DNA of 64,000 bases from Bacteroides stercorirosoris (GCF_900142015.1 NZ_FQZN01000003.1:186001-250000); one strand, 5' to 3'. Counted from the first letter of the stretch, positions 44,007 to 54,654 are shown. Made by a program: numbers and translations. The notes: a model not told the origin generated them from the letters alone.

Positions 44007-44014
44007 CAAAGATA
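44007..44014 (-). promoter_or_regulatory. -7 promoter box of the tracrRNA
   Basis: The minus strand reads TATCTTTG, identical to the box in each CRISPR repeat. It places the RNA start within the anti-repeat, near 44000. Confidence 0.6.
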
Positions 44015-44059
44015 GGAAATAAAAATGGTATAATCTATACTTCTGATATTTATTTTTTC

Positions 44060-44067
44060 TACTTTTG
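44060..44067 (+). promoter_or_regulatory. -7 promoter box of cas9
   Basis: TACTTTTG matches TAnnTTTG, 27 bp before the cas9 ATG. With the tracrRNA box at 44007-44014, it makes a compact divergent promoter region. Confidence 0.6.
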
Positions 44068-44094
44068 TGAATATGAACTTTAAAACATGATATT

Positions 44095-47000
44095 ATGAAA
44101 AAAGTAACACTGGGTTTGGATCTGGGAACCAATAGTGTGGGATGGTCTGTCATAAATTCGATAATTACCGAACAAAGTGAAAAAATATGGTTAGAGATGG
44201 CTGGCAGTCGAATAATTCCTATGGATGCTGCTATATTGGGAGACTTTGATAGGGGAAATACCACTTCACAGACGGCAGAAAGAACTCGTCTCCGCGGGAT
44301 AAGACGTTTGCGTGAAAGATGTTTGTTGAGGCGTGAACGATTGCACAAAGTATTGCACATATTAGAATTTTTGCCGGAACATTATTCTGAGCAGATAAGC
44401 TGGGATAAACATCCAGGACAATTTATGAATCTGACAGAGCCTAAATTGGCCTGGAAGAGGAGTGATACTGGAAAATATGAATTCATCTTTCAGGCCGCTT
44501 TTAACGAGATGCTGGCTGATTTTGCACAACATCAGCCAACATTAGTGGCAAATGGTAAAAAAGTGCCTTATGACTGGACTATATATTATTTAAGAAAAAA
44601 GGCTCTGACAGAGAAAATAACTCAACAAGAATTAGCGTGGATTATATTAAATTTCAATCAGAAACGTGGATATTACCAACTGAGAGGTGAAGAGGAAGAA
44701 GAAAAATCCAATAAGCAGGTTGAATATTATGCTTTGAAAGTAGTGTGTGTGGAGGCAACGGACGAAAAAAAGGGAAAAGATACCTGGTATAATGTACATT
44801 TGGAAAATGGATGGATTTATCGTCGGTCAAGTAATGTCCCATTAGATTGGGAGGGCAAAATTAAGGAGTTTATTGTGACAACAGATCTGAATGAAGATGG
44901 AACTCCTAAAGTTGATAAACAAGGTGAGGTTAAACGTTCGTTCCGTGCCCCAAAGGAAGATGATTGGACACTGATAAAGAAGAAAACAGAAGCGGATGTG
45001 GCCGATAGTCGTAAGACTGTGGGCTGGTATATCTACGATATATTACTGCAAAAACCTCAGCAGAAGATAAGAGGAAAGTTAGTACGTACTATAGAACGTA
45101 AATTTTATAAAGAAGAGCTAAAGCAGATATTAGAAAAACAGTCTGTTTTCCATACTGAATTGCAAGACCGTGATTTATATAAGAAATGTCTTGAATGTTT
45201 ATATCCGCAAAATGATGCACACAAGCGCAACATCGCTAATCGTGATTTTGTGTATATGTTTACAGAAGATATCCTTTTTTATCAGCGTCCATTGAAGAGT
45301 AAGAAATCGTTGATTGACGATTGCCCTTATGAGAAGAATGAATATGTGGACAAGGAGACTGGTGAAATAAAGCATGCGTCATTAAAGTGTATAGCTAAGT
45401 CGCATCCATTATTTCAAGAGTTTCGTTTGTGGCATTTTCTATCGAATATCAGGATTTATCAAAAAGAAAGGCAGCAAGGAGACAGATTGTTGACTGATGT
45501 GGATGTGACTAGTGAATTTTTGAATACAGAGGAAGATTGTGTAGCTTTATTTGAATGGTTGAATGAACGTAAGGAAATTGACCAGAAGAATTTTCTGAAA
45601 TATCCTCAGTTTAATCTGAAAAATAAAGCAGTCAACTATCGTTGGAATTATGTGGAAGATAAAATGTATCCTTGCAATGAAACAAGATATTTAATAAAAT
45701 CCCGATTAGACAAAGCACATGTCTTCTCCGGAGACTTTATTTTATCTGCAGAAAATGAGATGGCTCTGTGGCATATACTATATTCAGTCAGTGATAAAGT
45801 TGAATTAGAGAAGGCGTTAGCCACATTTGCAACTAAGCATGCTTTAGATAAGGTCGCTTTCGTTGAAACCTTTAAGAAAGCGCCTCCATTTGAAAAAGAG
45901 TATGGAGCTTATTCTGCCAAAGCTATTAAGAAACTGTTGCCATTGATGCGAATGGGAAAATACTGGAGTGCAGATGCTATTGATGAAACGACTAGAGAGC
46001 GTATAGACAAAATCGTAACTGGCGAATATGATGAAAAGATTCATAATAAAGTTCATGAGAAATCTATACATTTGCAGAGTGTTGATGACTTCAGAGGTTT
46101 ACCTTTATGGTTGGTTTGTTATGTTGTCTATGGGCGGCATTCTGAAGTGAAGGACATCGCTAAATGGGAAACGCCATCTGATATAGACGCTTATTTGAAA
46201 GCATTCAAGCAGCATTCTTTGCGTAATCCGATAGTAGAGCAAATCATAGTGGAAACACTACGTGTGGTCCGTGATATTTGGAAGCGTGTAGGGACTATTG
46301 ATGAAATTCATGTGGAGTTAGGGCGCGAAATGAAAAATACAGCAAAGGATAGGGCAAAAATGACGATGCAAGTTTTGGAAAATGAAAATGCTAATCTTCG
46401 CATCAAGGCATTATTGACGGAATTTGTGAATCCCGAATATAACATTGAAAATGTGCGTCCCTATTCACCAAGTCAGCAGGAGTTGTTACGTATTTATGAA
46501 GATGGAATATTAAATTATGTAGCGGATATCCCGGAAGATATTGAGAATTTCCTGAAAAAACTGAAAGACAGTAAATCTCCTTCAAAATCAGAATTTATGC
46601 GATATAAACTATGGTTGGAGCAGAAATATCGTTCTCCTTATACAGGAGAAATTATTCCTCTTGCCAAACTGTTTACACCGGCTTATGAGATAGAACATAT
46701 AATTCCCCAATCTCGTTTCTTTGATGATTCGTTCAGCAATAAAGTAATTTGCGAATCAGAAGTGAATAAGTTGAAAGATAAATACTTGGGATATGAGTTT
46801 ATAAAAGAGCATCATGGACGAAAAGTCGAATTGAATTTCGGTAAAGTCGTTACGATTTTTTCTGTTGAGGCTTATGAACAGTTTGTGAAGGAACATTATT
46901 CGAAATCGAGGGCTAAGATGAAAAAGCTGCTGATGGATGATATACCGGAAGAGTTTATCAAACGCCAGTTAAATGATAGCCGTTATATTAGTAAGGTAAT

Positions 47001-48630
47001 TAAAACTTTACTTTCCAATGTTGTCCGTGAGAAAGACAAGGATGGCGAGTATGAACAGGAAGCAATCTCAAAGAATGTGGTGGTTTGTACGGGTAGCGTT
47101 ACGGATAGATTGAAGAAGGATTGGGGATTGAATGATGTTTGGAATAGTATTGTTTCTTCCCGATTCGAACGTTTAAACCAATTAAAAGATACCCAATGCT
47201 TCGGACACTGGGAATGTAAGGATGGAAAACGCTTTTTTCAGATTGAACTGCCGCTGGAACTTCAAAAGGGATTTAGTAAAAAGCGTATTGACCATCGTCA
47301 TCATGCGATGGATGCTATCGTTATAGCTTGTGCCTCACGAAATCACATTAACTATTTAAATAATGAGTCAGCAAGGAAGGATGCTGAAATAACTCGGCGT
47401 GATTTACAAAGATTATTGTGTGATAAATATAAGACGGATGATAATGGAAACTATAAATGGATGATCAAGAAACCGTGGGATACATTTACACAAGATGTGC
47501 AGGCTGTTTTGAATGATATTGTGGTAAGCTTTAAGCAGAATATTCGGGTGATAAACAAGAGTACTAATTATTATCAGTCTTATGATGAAAAAGGTAAGAA
47601 GACGTTATTAGCACAAACTAAAGGGGATAATTGGGCGATAAGGAAGCCTATGCATAAAGACACGGTATTCGGTAGAGTGAATCTTCGAAAAGTAAAGGAG
47701 GTACGATTGTCTGTGGCTTTGGACACTCCTGAAATGATTGTAGATAAAAAATTAAAAGCGAAGATATTGCAGCTCTTTTCTTATAACTATGATAAAAAAC
47801 GTGTTGAGAAGTATTTTAAAGAAAATACAGCTCTTTGGAAAGATTTGAATCTGACAAAAATAGCTATTTACTATTTTACAGATAATTCTTCGGAACCATT
47901 GGTAGCTGTGCGCAAAGCTTTGGATACAAGTTTTACAGAGAAAAAAATTATTGAATCCATTACAGATACTGGAATTCAGAAAATATTATTGAAACATTTG
48001 GAGTCTAAAGAAGGAAAAGCGGATTTAGCTTTTTCTCCTGATGGCATTGACGAAATGAATAGGAATCTGGAATTTCTGAATAATGGTAAACCTCATCAAC
48101 CTATTTATAAACTAAGGGTTTACGAACCACGTGGTAATAAATATAGTGTGGGTGAGACAGGACAGAAATCAACTAAATTTGTAGAAGCAGCTAAGGGTAC
48201 GAATTTATTTTTTGCTGTCTATGCTATGGGAGATGGAAAGAGAGTGTATGAAACAATTCCTTTGAATATTGTAATTGAACGTGAAAAGCAAGGCTATACT
48301 CCTGTTCCGGAGAAAAATGAGGCTGGAAATAAATTGTTGTTCTGGTTGTCACCGAATGACTTGGTTTATGTGCCTACAGAGGAAGAATTGGAGCGGGGTA
48401 GGATTGAGGAACTGATAGATAGGAAAAGGATATATAAAGTTGTTAGTTTTACAGGAAATCGTTTATATGGAGTTCCTTATGCAATTGCAAATATGATAGT
48501 TGACAAGGTAGAATATTTCTCTTTAAATAAAGTTGAGATTACAGATAGTAAAGAATCAATTAAAGAGAAATGTATTCCTTTAAAAGTGGATAGGTTGGGT
48601 AATATAATAAAGATTGGAACTTTAAAATGA
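44095..48630 (+). CDS. cas9: Cas9 endonuclease, type II-C
   Basis: A 1511-aa RNA-guided nuclease. RuvC-I is KKVTLGLDLGTNSVGWSVI (Asp9). The Arg-rich bridge helix lies at about 60-88 (TRLRGIRRLRERCLLRRERL). RuvC-II is IDEIHVELGREMKN (Glu741), the HNH motif is YEIEHIIPQSRFFDDSFSNKVI (His868), and RuvC-III is HRHHAMDAIVIAC (about 1069-1076, Asp1073). All catalytic residues are present, so it should cut both strands. The length is in the upper range of type II-C and fits Bacteroidota members. The type II-C call rests on the absence of csn2 and cas4 and on the cas9-cas1-cas2 order. The PAM is not known. A 295-bp gap separates it from cas1. Confidence 0.97.
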   Translation: MKKVTLGLDLGTNSVGWSVINSIITEQSEKIWLEMAGSRIIPMDAAILGDFDRGNTTSQTAERTRLRGIRRLRERCLLRRERLHKVLHILEFLPEHYSEQISWDKHPGQFMNLTEPKLAWKRSDTGKYEFIFQAAFNEMLADFAQHQPTLVANGKKVPYDWTIYYLRKKALTEKITQQELAWIILNFNQKRGYYQLRGEEEEEKSNKQVEYYALKVVCVEATDEKKGKDTWYNVHLENGWIYRRSSNVPLDWEGKIKEFIVTTDLNEDGTPKVDKQGEVKRSFRAPKEDDWTLIKKKTEADVADSRKTVGWYIYDILLQKPQQKIRGKLVRTIERKFYKEELKQILEKQSVFHTELQDRDLYKKCLECLYPQNDAHKRNIANRDFVYMFTEDILFYQRPLKSKKSLIDDCPYEKNEYVDKETGEIKHASLKCIAKSHPLFQEFRLWHFLSNIRIYQKERQQGDRLLTDVDVTSEFLNTEEDCVALFEWLNERKEIDQKNFLKYPQFNLKNKAVNYRWNYVEDKMYPCNETRYLIKSRLDKAHVFSGDFILSAENEMALWHILYSVSDKVELEKALATFATKHALDKVAFVETFKKAPPFEKEYGAYSAKAIKKLLPLMRMGKYWSADAIDETTRERIDKIVTGEYDEKIHNKVHEKSIHLQSVDDFRGLPLWLVCYVVYGRHSEVKDIAKWETPSDIDAYLKAFKQHSLRNPIVEQIIVETLRVVRDIWKRVGTIDEIHVELGREMKNTAKDRAKMTMQVLENENANLRIKALLTEFVNPEYNIENVRPYSPSQQELLRIYEDGILNYVADIPEDIENFLKKLKDSKSPSKSEFMRYKLWLEQKYRSPYTGEIIPLAKLFTPAYEIEHIIPQSRFFDDSFSNKVICESEVNKLKDKYLGYEFIKEHHGRKVELNFGKVVTIFSVEAYEQFVKEHYSKSRAKMKKLLMDDIPEEFIKRQLNDSRYISKVIKTLLSNVVREKDKDGEYEQEAISKNVVVCTGSVTDRLKKDWGLNDVWNSIVSSRFERLNQLKDTQCFGHWECKDGKRFFQIELPLELQKGFSKKRIDHRHHAMDAIVIACASRNHINYLNNESARKDAEITRRDLQRLLCDKYKTDDNGNYKWMIKKPWDTFTQDVQAVLNDIVVSFKQNIRVINKSTNYYQSYDEKGKKTLLAQTKGDNWAIRKPMHKDTVFGRVNLRKVKEVRLSVALDTPEMIVDKKLKAKILQLFSYNYDKKRVEKYFKENTALWKDLNLTKIAIYYFTDNSSEPLVAVRKALDTSFTEKKIIESITDTGIQKILLKHLESKEGKADLAFSPDGIDEMNRNLEFLNNGKPHQPIYKLRVYEPRGNKYSVGETGQKSTKFVEAAKGTNLFFAVYAMGDGKRVYETIPLNIVIEREKQGYTPVPEKNEAGNKLLFWLSPNDLVYVPTEEELERGRIEELIDRKRIYKVVSFTGNRLYGVPYAIANMIVDKVEYFSLNKVEITDSKESIKEKCIPLKVDRLGNIIKIGTLK

Positions 48631-48925
48631 GTATACTTTTTGTGAAAAAAAACATTTGGTTTGGAATAGAAAAGAGTTCTTTGTTGATGTAATAGGTCTA
48701 TTGACTGACAGAGTCAATTTTACAGATTGTAAAAAACAGAATAGAAAATGGTAAATGTTCTGGGGACAACTTGTCCCCAGGTAGAAATAATCATAGAAGG
48801 GTTCTTGCTGTTAATATCAAAGCTCTATTTAGTAACTCCAATTAGTTGATATTTACAAACGAATAATATGCATCAATTGCCATTTGAAGTAGATGATGAG
48901 TGGTAATCATTAAAATAGAAATACT
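48631..48925. promoter_or_regulatory. cas9-cas1 gap with hairpin, 21-bp palindrome and mini-ORF
   Basis: A 7-bp hairpin (attgact-gacag-agtcaat, 48700-48718) is followed by tttta and may weaken or end the cas9 transcript. A perfect 21-bp palindrome (ctggggacaa, C, ttgtccccag, 48760-48780) could be an operator. A 12-codon reading, MHQLPFEVDDEW, occupies 48868-48906 just before cas1. No TAnnTTTG box is evident for cas1. Confidence 0.45.
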
Positions 48926-50187
<1,262 letters not shown>

Positions 50188-50192
50188 AATTA

Positions 50193-50218
50193 AAATCCCG
50201 CCAATTAGCGGGATTTTT
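50193..50218. terminator. Bidirectional terminator between cas2 and the array
   Basis: A perfect 8-bp stem (aatcccgc-caatta-gcgggatt) has a T-run on its right side. The minus-strand reading has ttttaatttt after the stem. It can thus end the cas operon on the plus strand and the crRNA transcripts on the minus strand. Confidence 0.8.
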
Positions 50219-50294
50219 AGTTGAAAACAGCTTGTTTTTTATAATTCTAATTTGCAATGTAATGGATTGATTATTAGATTGTAATAGGGAATCT
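50219..50294. other. AT-rich flank of the array on the cas2 side
   Basis: This 76-bp stretch is the candidate leader-like or integration-proximal flank, as the repeats next to it are intact while the far end is degenerate. No promoter box reading into the array on the plus strand is seen. Confidence 0.35.
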
Positions 50295-52333
50295 GCTGTT
50301 TCTAATGGTTCAAAGATACTAAAATGAAAGCAAATCACAACTCATTATATCCGTATTGCAGAGCCATGCCTGCTGTTTCTAATGGTTCAAAGATACTAAA
50401 ATGAAAGCAAATCACAACGACTGAATCTGTTGCAGTTGTAGTCCTATAGCTGTTTCTAATGGTTCAAAGATACTAAAATGAAAGCAAATCACAACCTATG
50501 GTTTCAAGAGCCCATGCCGCGAGTGCTGTTTCTAATGGTTCAAAGATACTAAAATGAAAGCAAATCACAACGCTATCTCTGTCCAAGTCTGTTGTCTGAT
50601 GGCTGTTTCTAATGGTTCAAAGATACTAAAATGAAAGCAAATCACAACATTGTTAATGATATGTCTTTTTGTATCTCTGCTGTTTCTAATGGTTCAAAGA
50701 TACTAAAATGAAAGCAAATCACAACTAAAAAGCGCCACCTTATTTACTTGATATAGCTGTTTCTAATGGTTCAAAGATACTAAAATGAAAGCAAATCACA
50801 ACAGAGACCATGACGCGAGTCCTATTTTTTCGCTGTTTCTAATGGTTCAAAGATACTAAAATGAAAGCAAATCACAACATATGCTACATCAACCTCTTGT
50901 TCTTTGAGCTGTTTCTAATGGTTCAAAGATACTAAAATGAAAGCAAATCACAACATGTTCCATAATACTTCATCCTTCTTGGCGCTGTTTCTAATGGTTC
51001 AAAGATACTAAAATGAAAGCAAATCACAACAGTATTTTGGCAACATTGTTACCTGTCCATGCTGTTTCTAATGGTTCAAAGATACTAAAATGAAAGCAAA
51101 TCACAACGTATTTACTCCACTAGAATATGTTAAATAGCTGTTTCTAATGGTTCAAAGATACTAAAATGAAAGCAAATCACAACTAAGAAGCAATTATATT
51201 GCCGAGTAAAAACGCTGTTTCTAATGGTTCAAAGATACTAAAATGAAAGCAAATCACAACTAAGAATTATTATATTCCCCCTATTATTAGCTGTTTCTAA
51301 TGGTTCAAAGATACTAAAATGAAAGCAAATCACAACTAAACGACAAATCGCAAATAATACGCATTAGCTGTTTCTAATGGTTCAAAGATACTAAAATGAA
51401 AGCAAATCACAACAGCTCAATATTTGCTTGATTTGCTTGGAAGGCTGTTTCTAATGGTTCAAAGATACTAAAATGAAAGCAAATCACAACGAAGGTCTAC
51501 AAGCGTAAGCTCAAGATGCAGCTGTTTCTAATGGTTCAAAGATACTAAAATGAAAGCAAATCACAACTGTGAGTGTAGTTTAGGCGGGTCAAGTGCGGCT
51601 GTTTCTAATGGTTCAAAGATACTAAAATGAAAGCAAATCACAACAACGACAACGCATCCGCCAACGTATCAGTCGCTGTTTCTAATGGTTCAAAGATACT
51701 AAAATGAAAGCAAATCACAACATAAGGGAAGCAAGACTATTGTCTACCGCAGCTGTTTCTAATGGTTCAAAGATACTAAAATGAAAGCAAATCACAACAC
51801 AGTGGCTGAAACTCGTCATGCCCATAGGCTGTTTCTAATGGTTCAAAGATACTAAAATGAAAGCAAATCACAACGTGGTCATAAACATACTTATTCAGTT
51901 TCTGCTGTTTCTAATGGTTCAAAGATACTAAAATGAAAGCAAATCACAACTTATATGAATAGCAAAATGATGATTGTAGCGCTGTTTCTAATGGTTCAAA
52001 GATACTAAAATGAAAGCAAATCACAACTTATTCTCTCGCATAAATTTTGCAATCTCGCTGTTTCTAATGGTTCAAAGATACTAAAATGAAAGCAAATCAC
52101 AACTACCCGTACGAATGACGCTAAGGAGGCTGTGCTGTTTCTAATGGTTCAAAGATACTAAAATGAAAGCAAATCACAACAGGCAGATACACGGATCAAA
52201 TGACCGGATTGCTGTTTCTAATGGTTCAAAGATACTAAAATGAAAGCAAATCACAACTACTAAAGGTACAGAAACTTACAACAACTGCTGTTTCTAATGG
52301 TTCAAAGATACTAAAACAGAAGCAAATAAAAGA
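50295..52333 (-). CRISPR. CRISPR array, 27 repeats and 26 spacers
   Basis: Repeats are 47 bp. On the minus strand they begin gttgtgatttgctttcattt, continue tagtatctttgaaccattag and end aaacagc. Twenty-six copies are identical; the last (52287-52333) is degenerate in the 17 bp at its plus-strand 3' end. Spacers are 29 bp (10) or 30 bp (16), and all differ. The crRNA strand is inferred as minus because the tracrRNA anti-repeat pairs with the gttgtgattt end, as in other type II-C systems. Each repeat holds TATCTTTG, a perfect TAnnTTTG box, 17 bp before the spacer. Plus-strand spacers 3 and 7 share an 18-bp stretch with two differences. Confidence 0.98.
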
Positions 52334-52529
52334 CTAAATGAGCGATTATAGTGAGGATTGGTAAAACTTTTTGTAAGTTATGAGAACATAGGGTATATTA
52401 TATTCTAAGCTGGTTTTTGTATTATATTCTGTTATCATTACTTGAAATAAATAATTTTAGGGGCGAAAGCTCAGATGAAAGATCATATTTAATTTGTTCT
52501 TCGTCTTTTACTTGATTTTTCCTTAAAAG
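52334..52529. other. AT-rich region beyond the degenerate repeat
   Basis: No gene or strong hairpin is seen in these 196 bp, and no further repeat copies. Confidence 0.4.
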
Positions 52530-53024
52530 TTATCTGATTGTTTTTTGGTATGCGATTCTTGCTGTCCCGTTAGATACATACACAACTCCGCAACGGACAA
52601 ACCCGTTCCGCATGAGCAAGTTTTGCATGATAATATTGTCTTTATGTGTATCCGCACGTAAACTGGGATATTGCTTGGCGCACCAATTTAAACAAATATC
52701 ACCGATACCTTTATAACTTCCATCAGAGGCAATGCGGTGGATGACGTAATAGGGCTCATCATTCAACCAAGCTCCGTCTTCGATAAGAGCATAAAACGGA
52801 TCGGGACTCGGAACAAAACAGAATGTTCCGACGATTTTTTTATATTCATCTTCACATACATAGCAATGTCCGTCGGTGATTTCTTTGGCAATCAGTTCAC
52901 GCTGTGGGTAGCCGTTGATCCACTGGTTACCGTTTCCTACAGATGCCATAAAGTTGCGGGCATAATCGAATATCTCCATCAGGCGGTCTAAGTCTGAAAA
53001 CTGGCTGGGACGAATTTGTATCAT
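52530..53024 (-). CDS. GNAT-family N-acetyltransferase
   Basis: A 164-aa enzyme of the GNAT fold, which moves an acetyl group from acetyl-CoA to an amine. It opens MIQIRPSQFSDLDRLMEIFDYARNFMAS. The central strands (HCYVCEDEYKKIVGTFCFVPS) and the acetyl-CoA loop region (VIHRIASDGSYKGIGDICLNWC) are present, and the C-terminal LRADTHKDNIIMQNLLMRNGFVRCGVVYV is typical. The substrate is unknown. The MITE-like element starts 59 bp upstream of the start codon. Confidence 0.85.
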   Translation of the reverse strand: MIQIRPSQFSDLDRLMEIFDYARNFMASVGNGNQWINGYPQRELIAKEITDGHCYVCEDEYKKIVGTFCFVPSPDPFYALIEDGAWLNDEPYYVIHRIASDGSYKGIGDICLNWCAKQYPSLRADTHKDNIIMQNLLMRNGFVRCGVVYVSNGTARIAYQKTIR

Positions 53025-53059
53025 ATATGTAAACCTGTTAAGTTGCTTATTCCGGAATA

Positions 53060-53067
53060 CAAAAGTA
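53060..53067 (-). promoter_or_regulatory. -7 promoter box of the GNAT gene
   Basis: The minus strand reads TACTTTTG, matching TAnnTTTG. The expected place of its -33 box (about 53087-53092) falls inside the MITE-like element. Confidence 0.45.
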
Positions 53068-53082
53068 CATGATTATTTTGAT

Positions 53083-53370
53083 AAATGATAATTTACCAGC
53101 GTGCATTTCCTAAGCCTGTAAGGCTTTTATCTTACAGCCCAGGGTAACACCCTGGGTAATGGATGCTCCCACAATCTTACGCCCTGTAAGGGCAAAAGCC
53201 CATGTGTGCTGTAATGCCCTTACAGGGTGCAAAGAGAAACACATGGCAATCCCCCAGGGCGTTGCCCTGGGCTATAAGATAAAAGGCTTTCAGCCTACCA
53301 GGTACTATCACGTCAATGAGTATGCCGAAAGGAAACCTTGATCCAGCGCTACGCTGGTAAATTATCATTT
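53083..53370 (-). repeat. 288-bp palindromic MITE-like element, copy 2
   Basis: This is the inverted, near-identical copy of the element at 8847-9134, of equal length and with the same perfect 19-bp terminal inverted repeats (53083-53101 and 53352-53370). If the flanking at is counted at both ends, the terminal repeat extends to 21 bp. Only a few base changes are seen between copies, which suggests recent movement or gene conversion. No clear target duplication is seen. Confidence 0.85.
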
Positions 53371-53414
53371 ATATATCAAACTAATTTTGATTTATTACTT
53401 ATGTGAATATATAA

Positions 53415-54617
53415 TTATTTCCCTTTCTTTTTCAAATTAGGCAAGAACCAAGTCACCAACCCCAGCAAAGGCATATAAGCGCAGACATTATAAACTGCTT
53501 CAATGCCGAATTTGTCCGCCATATTACCCAATACAGCAGAGGCGATACCCGCTACTCCGAAAGCGAATCCGAAGAATAATCCGGAAATCAATCCCAGCTT
53601 GTTGGGTAGTAATTCTTGTGCATATAATAAGATGGCGGGGAAAGCAGATGAAAGCGTCAGCCCGACACAGAAACTCAATATGATTGTTGCAACCAATCCC
53701 ACATGAGGCATCAGCAAACTGAATGGTGCCGCTCCGAGGATAGACCCCCAGATGACATATTTCCGTCCGACACGGTCACCGATAGGGCCACCCAGCAACG
53801 TCCCGATAGCTGTCGCCACAAGGAATACGAAGAGATAGAGCTGTGAATCCTGTACGCTTACCCCGAATTTATGAATCAGATAGAAAGTATAATAGCTGCT
53901 GAGGCTTGCCATATAAATATACTTCGAGAAGATCAGTATGAGCAGTATAGAGATGGACAAAACCGTCTTATCCATCGGCAAAGGCATCTGCATGTGTGGC
54001 TGGAGAGCGATGTGGTCACGCTTCAGCCGGGTTATATAACCTTTATACCACTTGCCGACGGGAATCATCACTACGATTGCTATTACGGATAAAATGGCGA
54101 ACAGCGCAATGTTATGCCTGCTGTAAGGCGCAACTATCAGCGCCACCAATAGCGGGCCGAGTGATCCTCCCAGGTTTCCGCCAACCTGGAACAGTGATTG
54201 TGCCAGTCCTCTTCTGCCTCCGGAAGCAAGGGACGTGATGCGTGATGCCTCCGGATGAAGTACCGATGACCCTATACCTATGATGAATACGGAAAACAAC
54301 ACCCAATAAAGGTTGTTGGCAAATGCCAGGTTCAACAATCCTGCCATGGTGAATAACATCCCCATCGGCAGCGTCCACGCAAACGGACGTTTATCGAAGA
54401 ATAACCCGAATACCGGCTGAAAGACGGATGCAGACATTTGATAAACCAGTGTTATTAATCCGATTTGTGCGAAGCTCAGTGTCAAGTCTTCCTTAAAAAG
54501 CGGATAAGTGGCGGTAATCACCGATTGCAACAGGTCGTTCAGACAATGTGAAATACTTAATGCTATCAATATAGGATAAGCAATAGAACTGACCGGACGT
54601 TGTGTATTCTTTTGCAT
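53415..54617 (-). CDS. MFS exporter, fosmidomycin-resistance (Fsr) type
   Basis: A 400-aa inner-membrane transporter with about 12 hydrophobic segments. The central block SSVLHPEASRITSLASGGRRGLAQSLFQVGGNLGGSLGPLL is strongly reminiscent of Fsr of enteric bacteria, a drug/proton antiporter. The early SHCLNDLLQSVITATYPLFKEDLTLSFAQIGLI also fits. The true substrate in this organism is not known. It is a single gene with its own promoter; the MITE-like element lies 44 bp after its stop. Confidence 0.88.
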   Translation of the reverse strand: MQKNTQRPVSSIAYPILIALSISHCLNDLLQSVITATYPLFKEDLTLSFAQIGLITLVYQMSASVFQPVFGLFFDKRPFAWTLPMGMLFTMAGLLNLAFANNLYWVLFSVFIIGIGSSVLHPEASRITSLASGGRRGLAQSLFQVGGNLGGSLGPLLVALIVAPYSRHNIALFAILSVIAIVVMIPVGKWYKGYITRLKRDHIALQPHMQMPLPMDKTVLSISILLILIFSKYIYMASLSSYYTFYLIHKFGVSVQDSQLYLFVFLVATAIGTLLGGPIGDRVGRKYVIWGSILGAAPFSLLMPHVGLVATIILSFCVGLTLSSAFPAILLYAQELLPNKLGLISGLFFGFAFGVAGIASAVLGNMADKFGIEAVYNVCAYMPLLGLVTWFLPNLKKKGK

Positions 54618-54646
54618 GATTGTTGCGCTTTAGTGTAAATTGGGCG

Positions 54647-54654
54647 CAAAGATA
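54647..54654 (-). promoter_or_regulatory. -7 promoter box of the Fsr-type gene
   Basis: The minus strand reads TATCTTTG, matching TAnnTTTG, 29 bp before the ATG. Confidence 0.5.

Noticed and set aside
48760..48780. Rho-independent terminator of cas9
   Set aside because: The palindrome is perfect but is not followed by a T-run; the weaker hairpin at 48700-48718 fits that role better.
50295..52333. Possibility that crRNAs are read on the plus strand
   Set aside because: The tracrRNA candidate with its terminator pairs with the gttgtgattt end on the minus strand, and the per-repeat TAnnTTTG box exists only in that direction.
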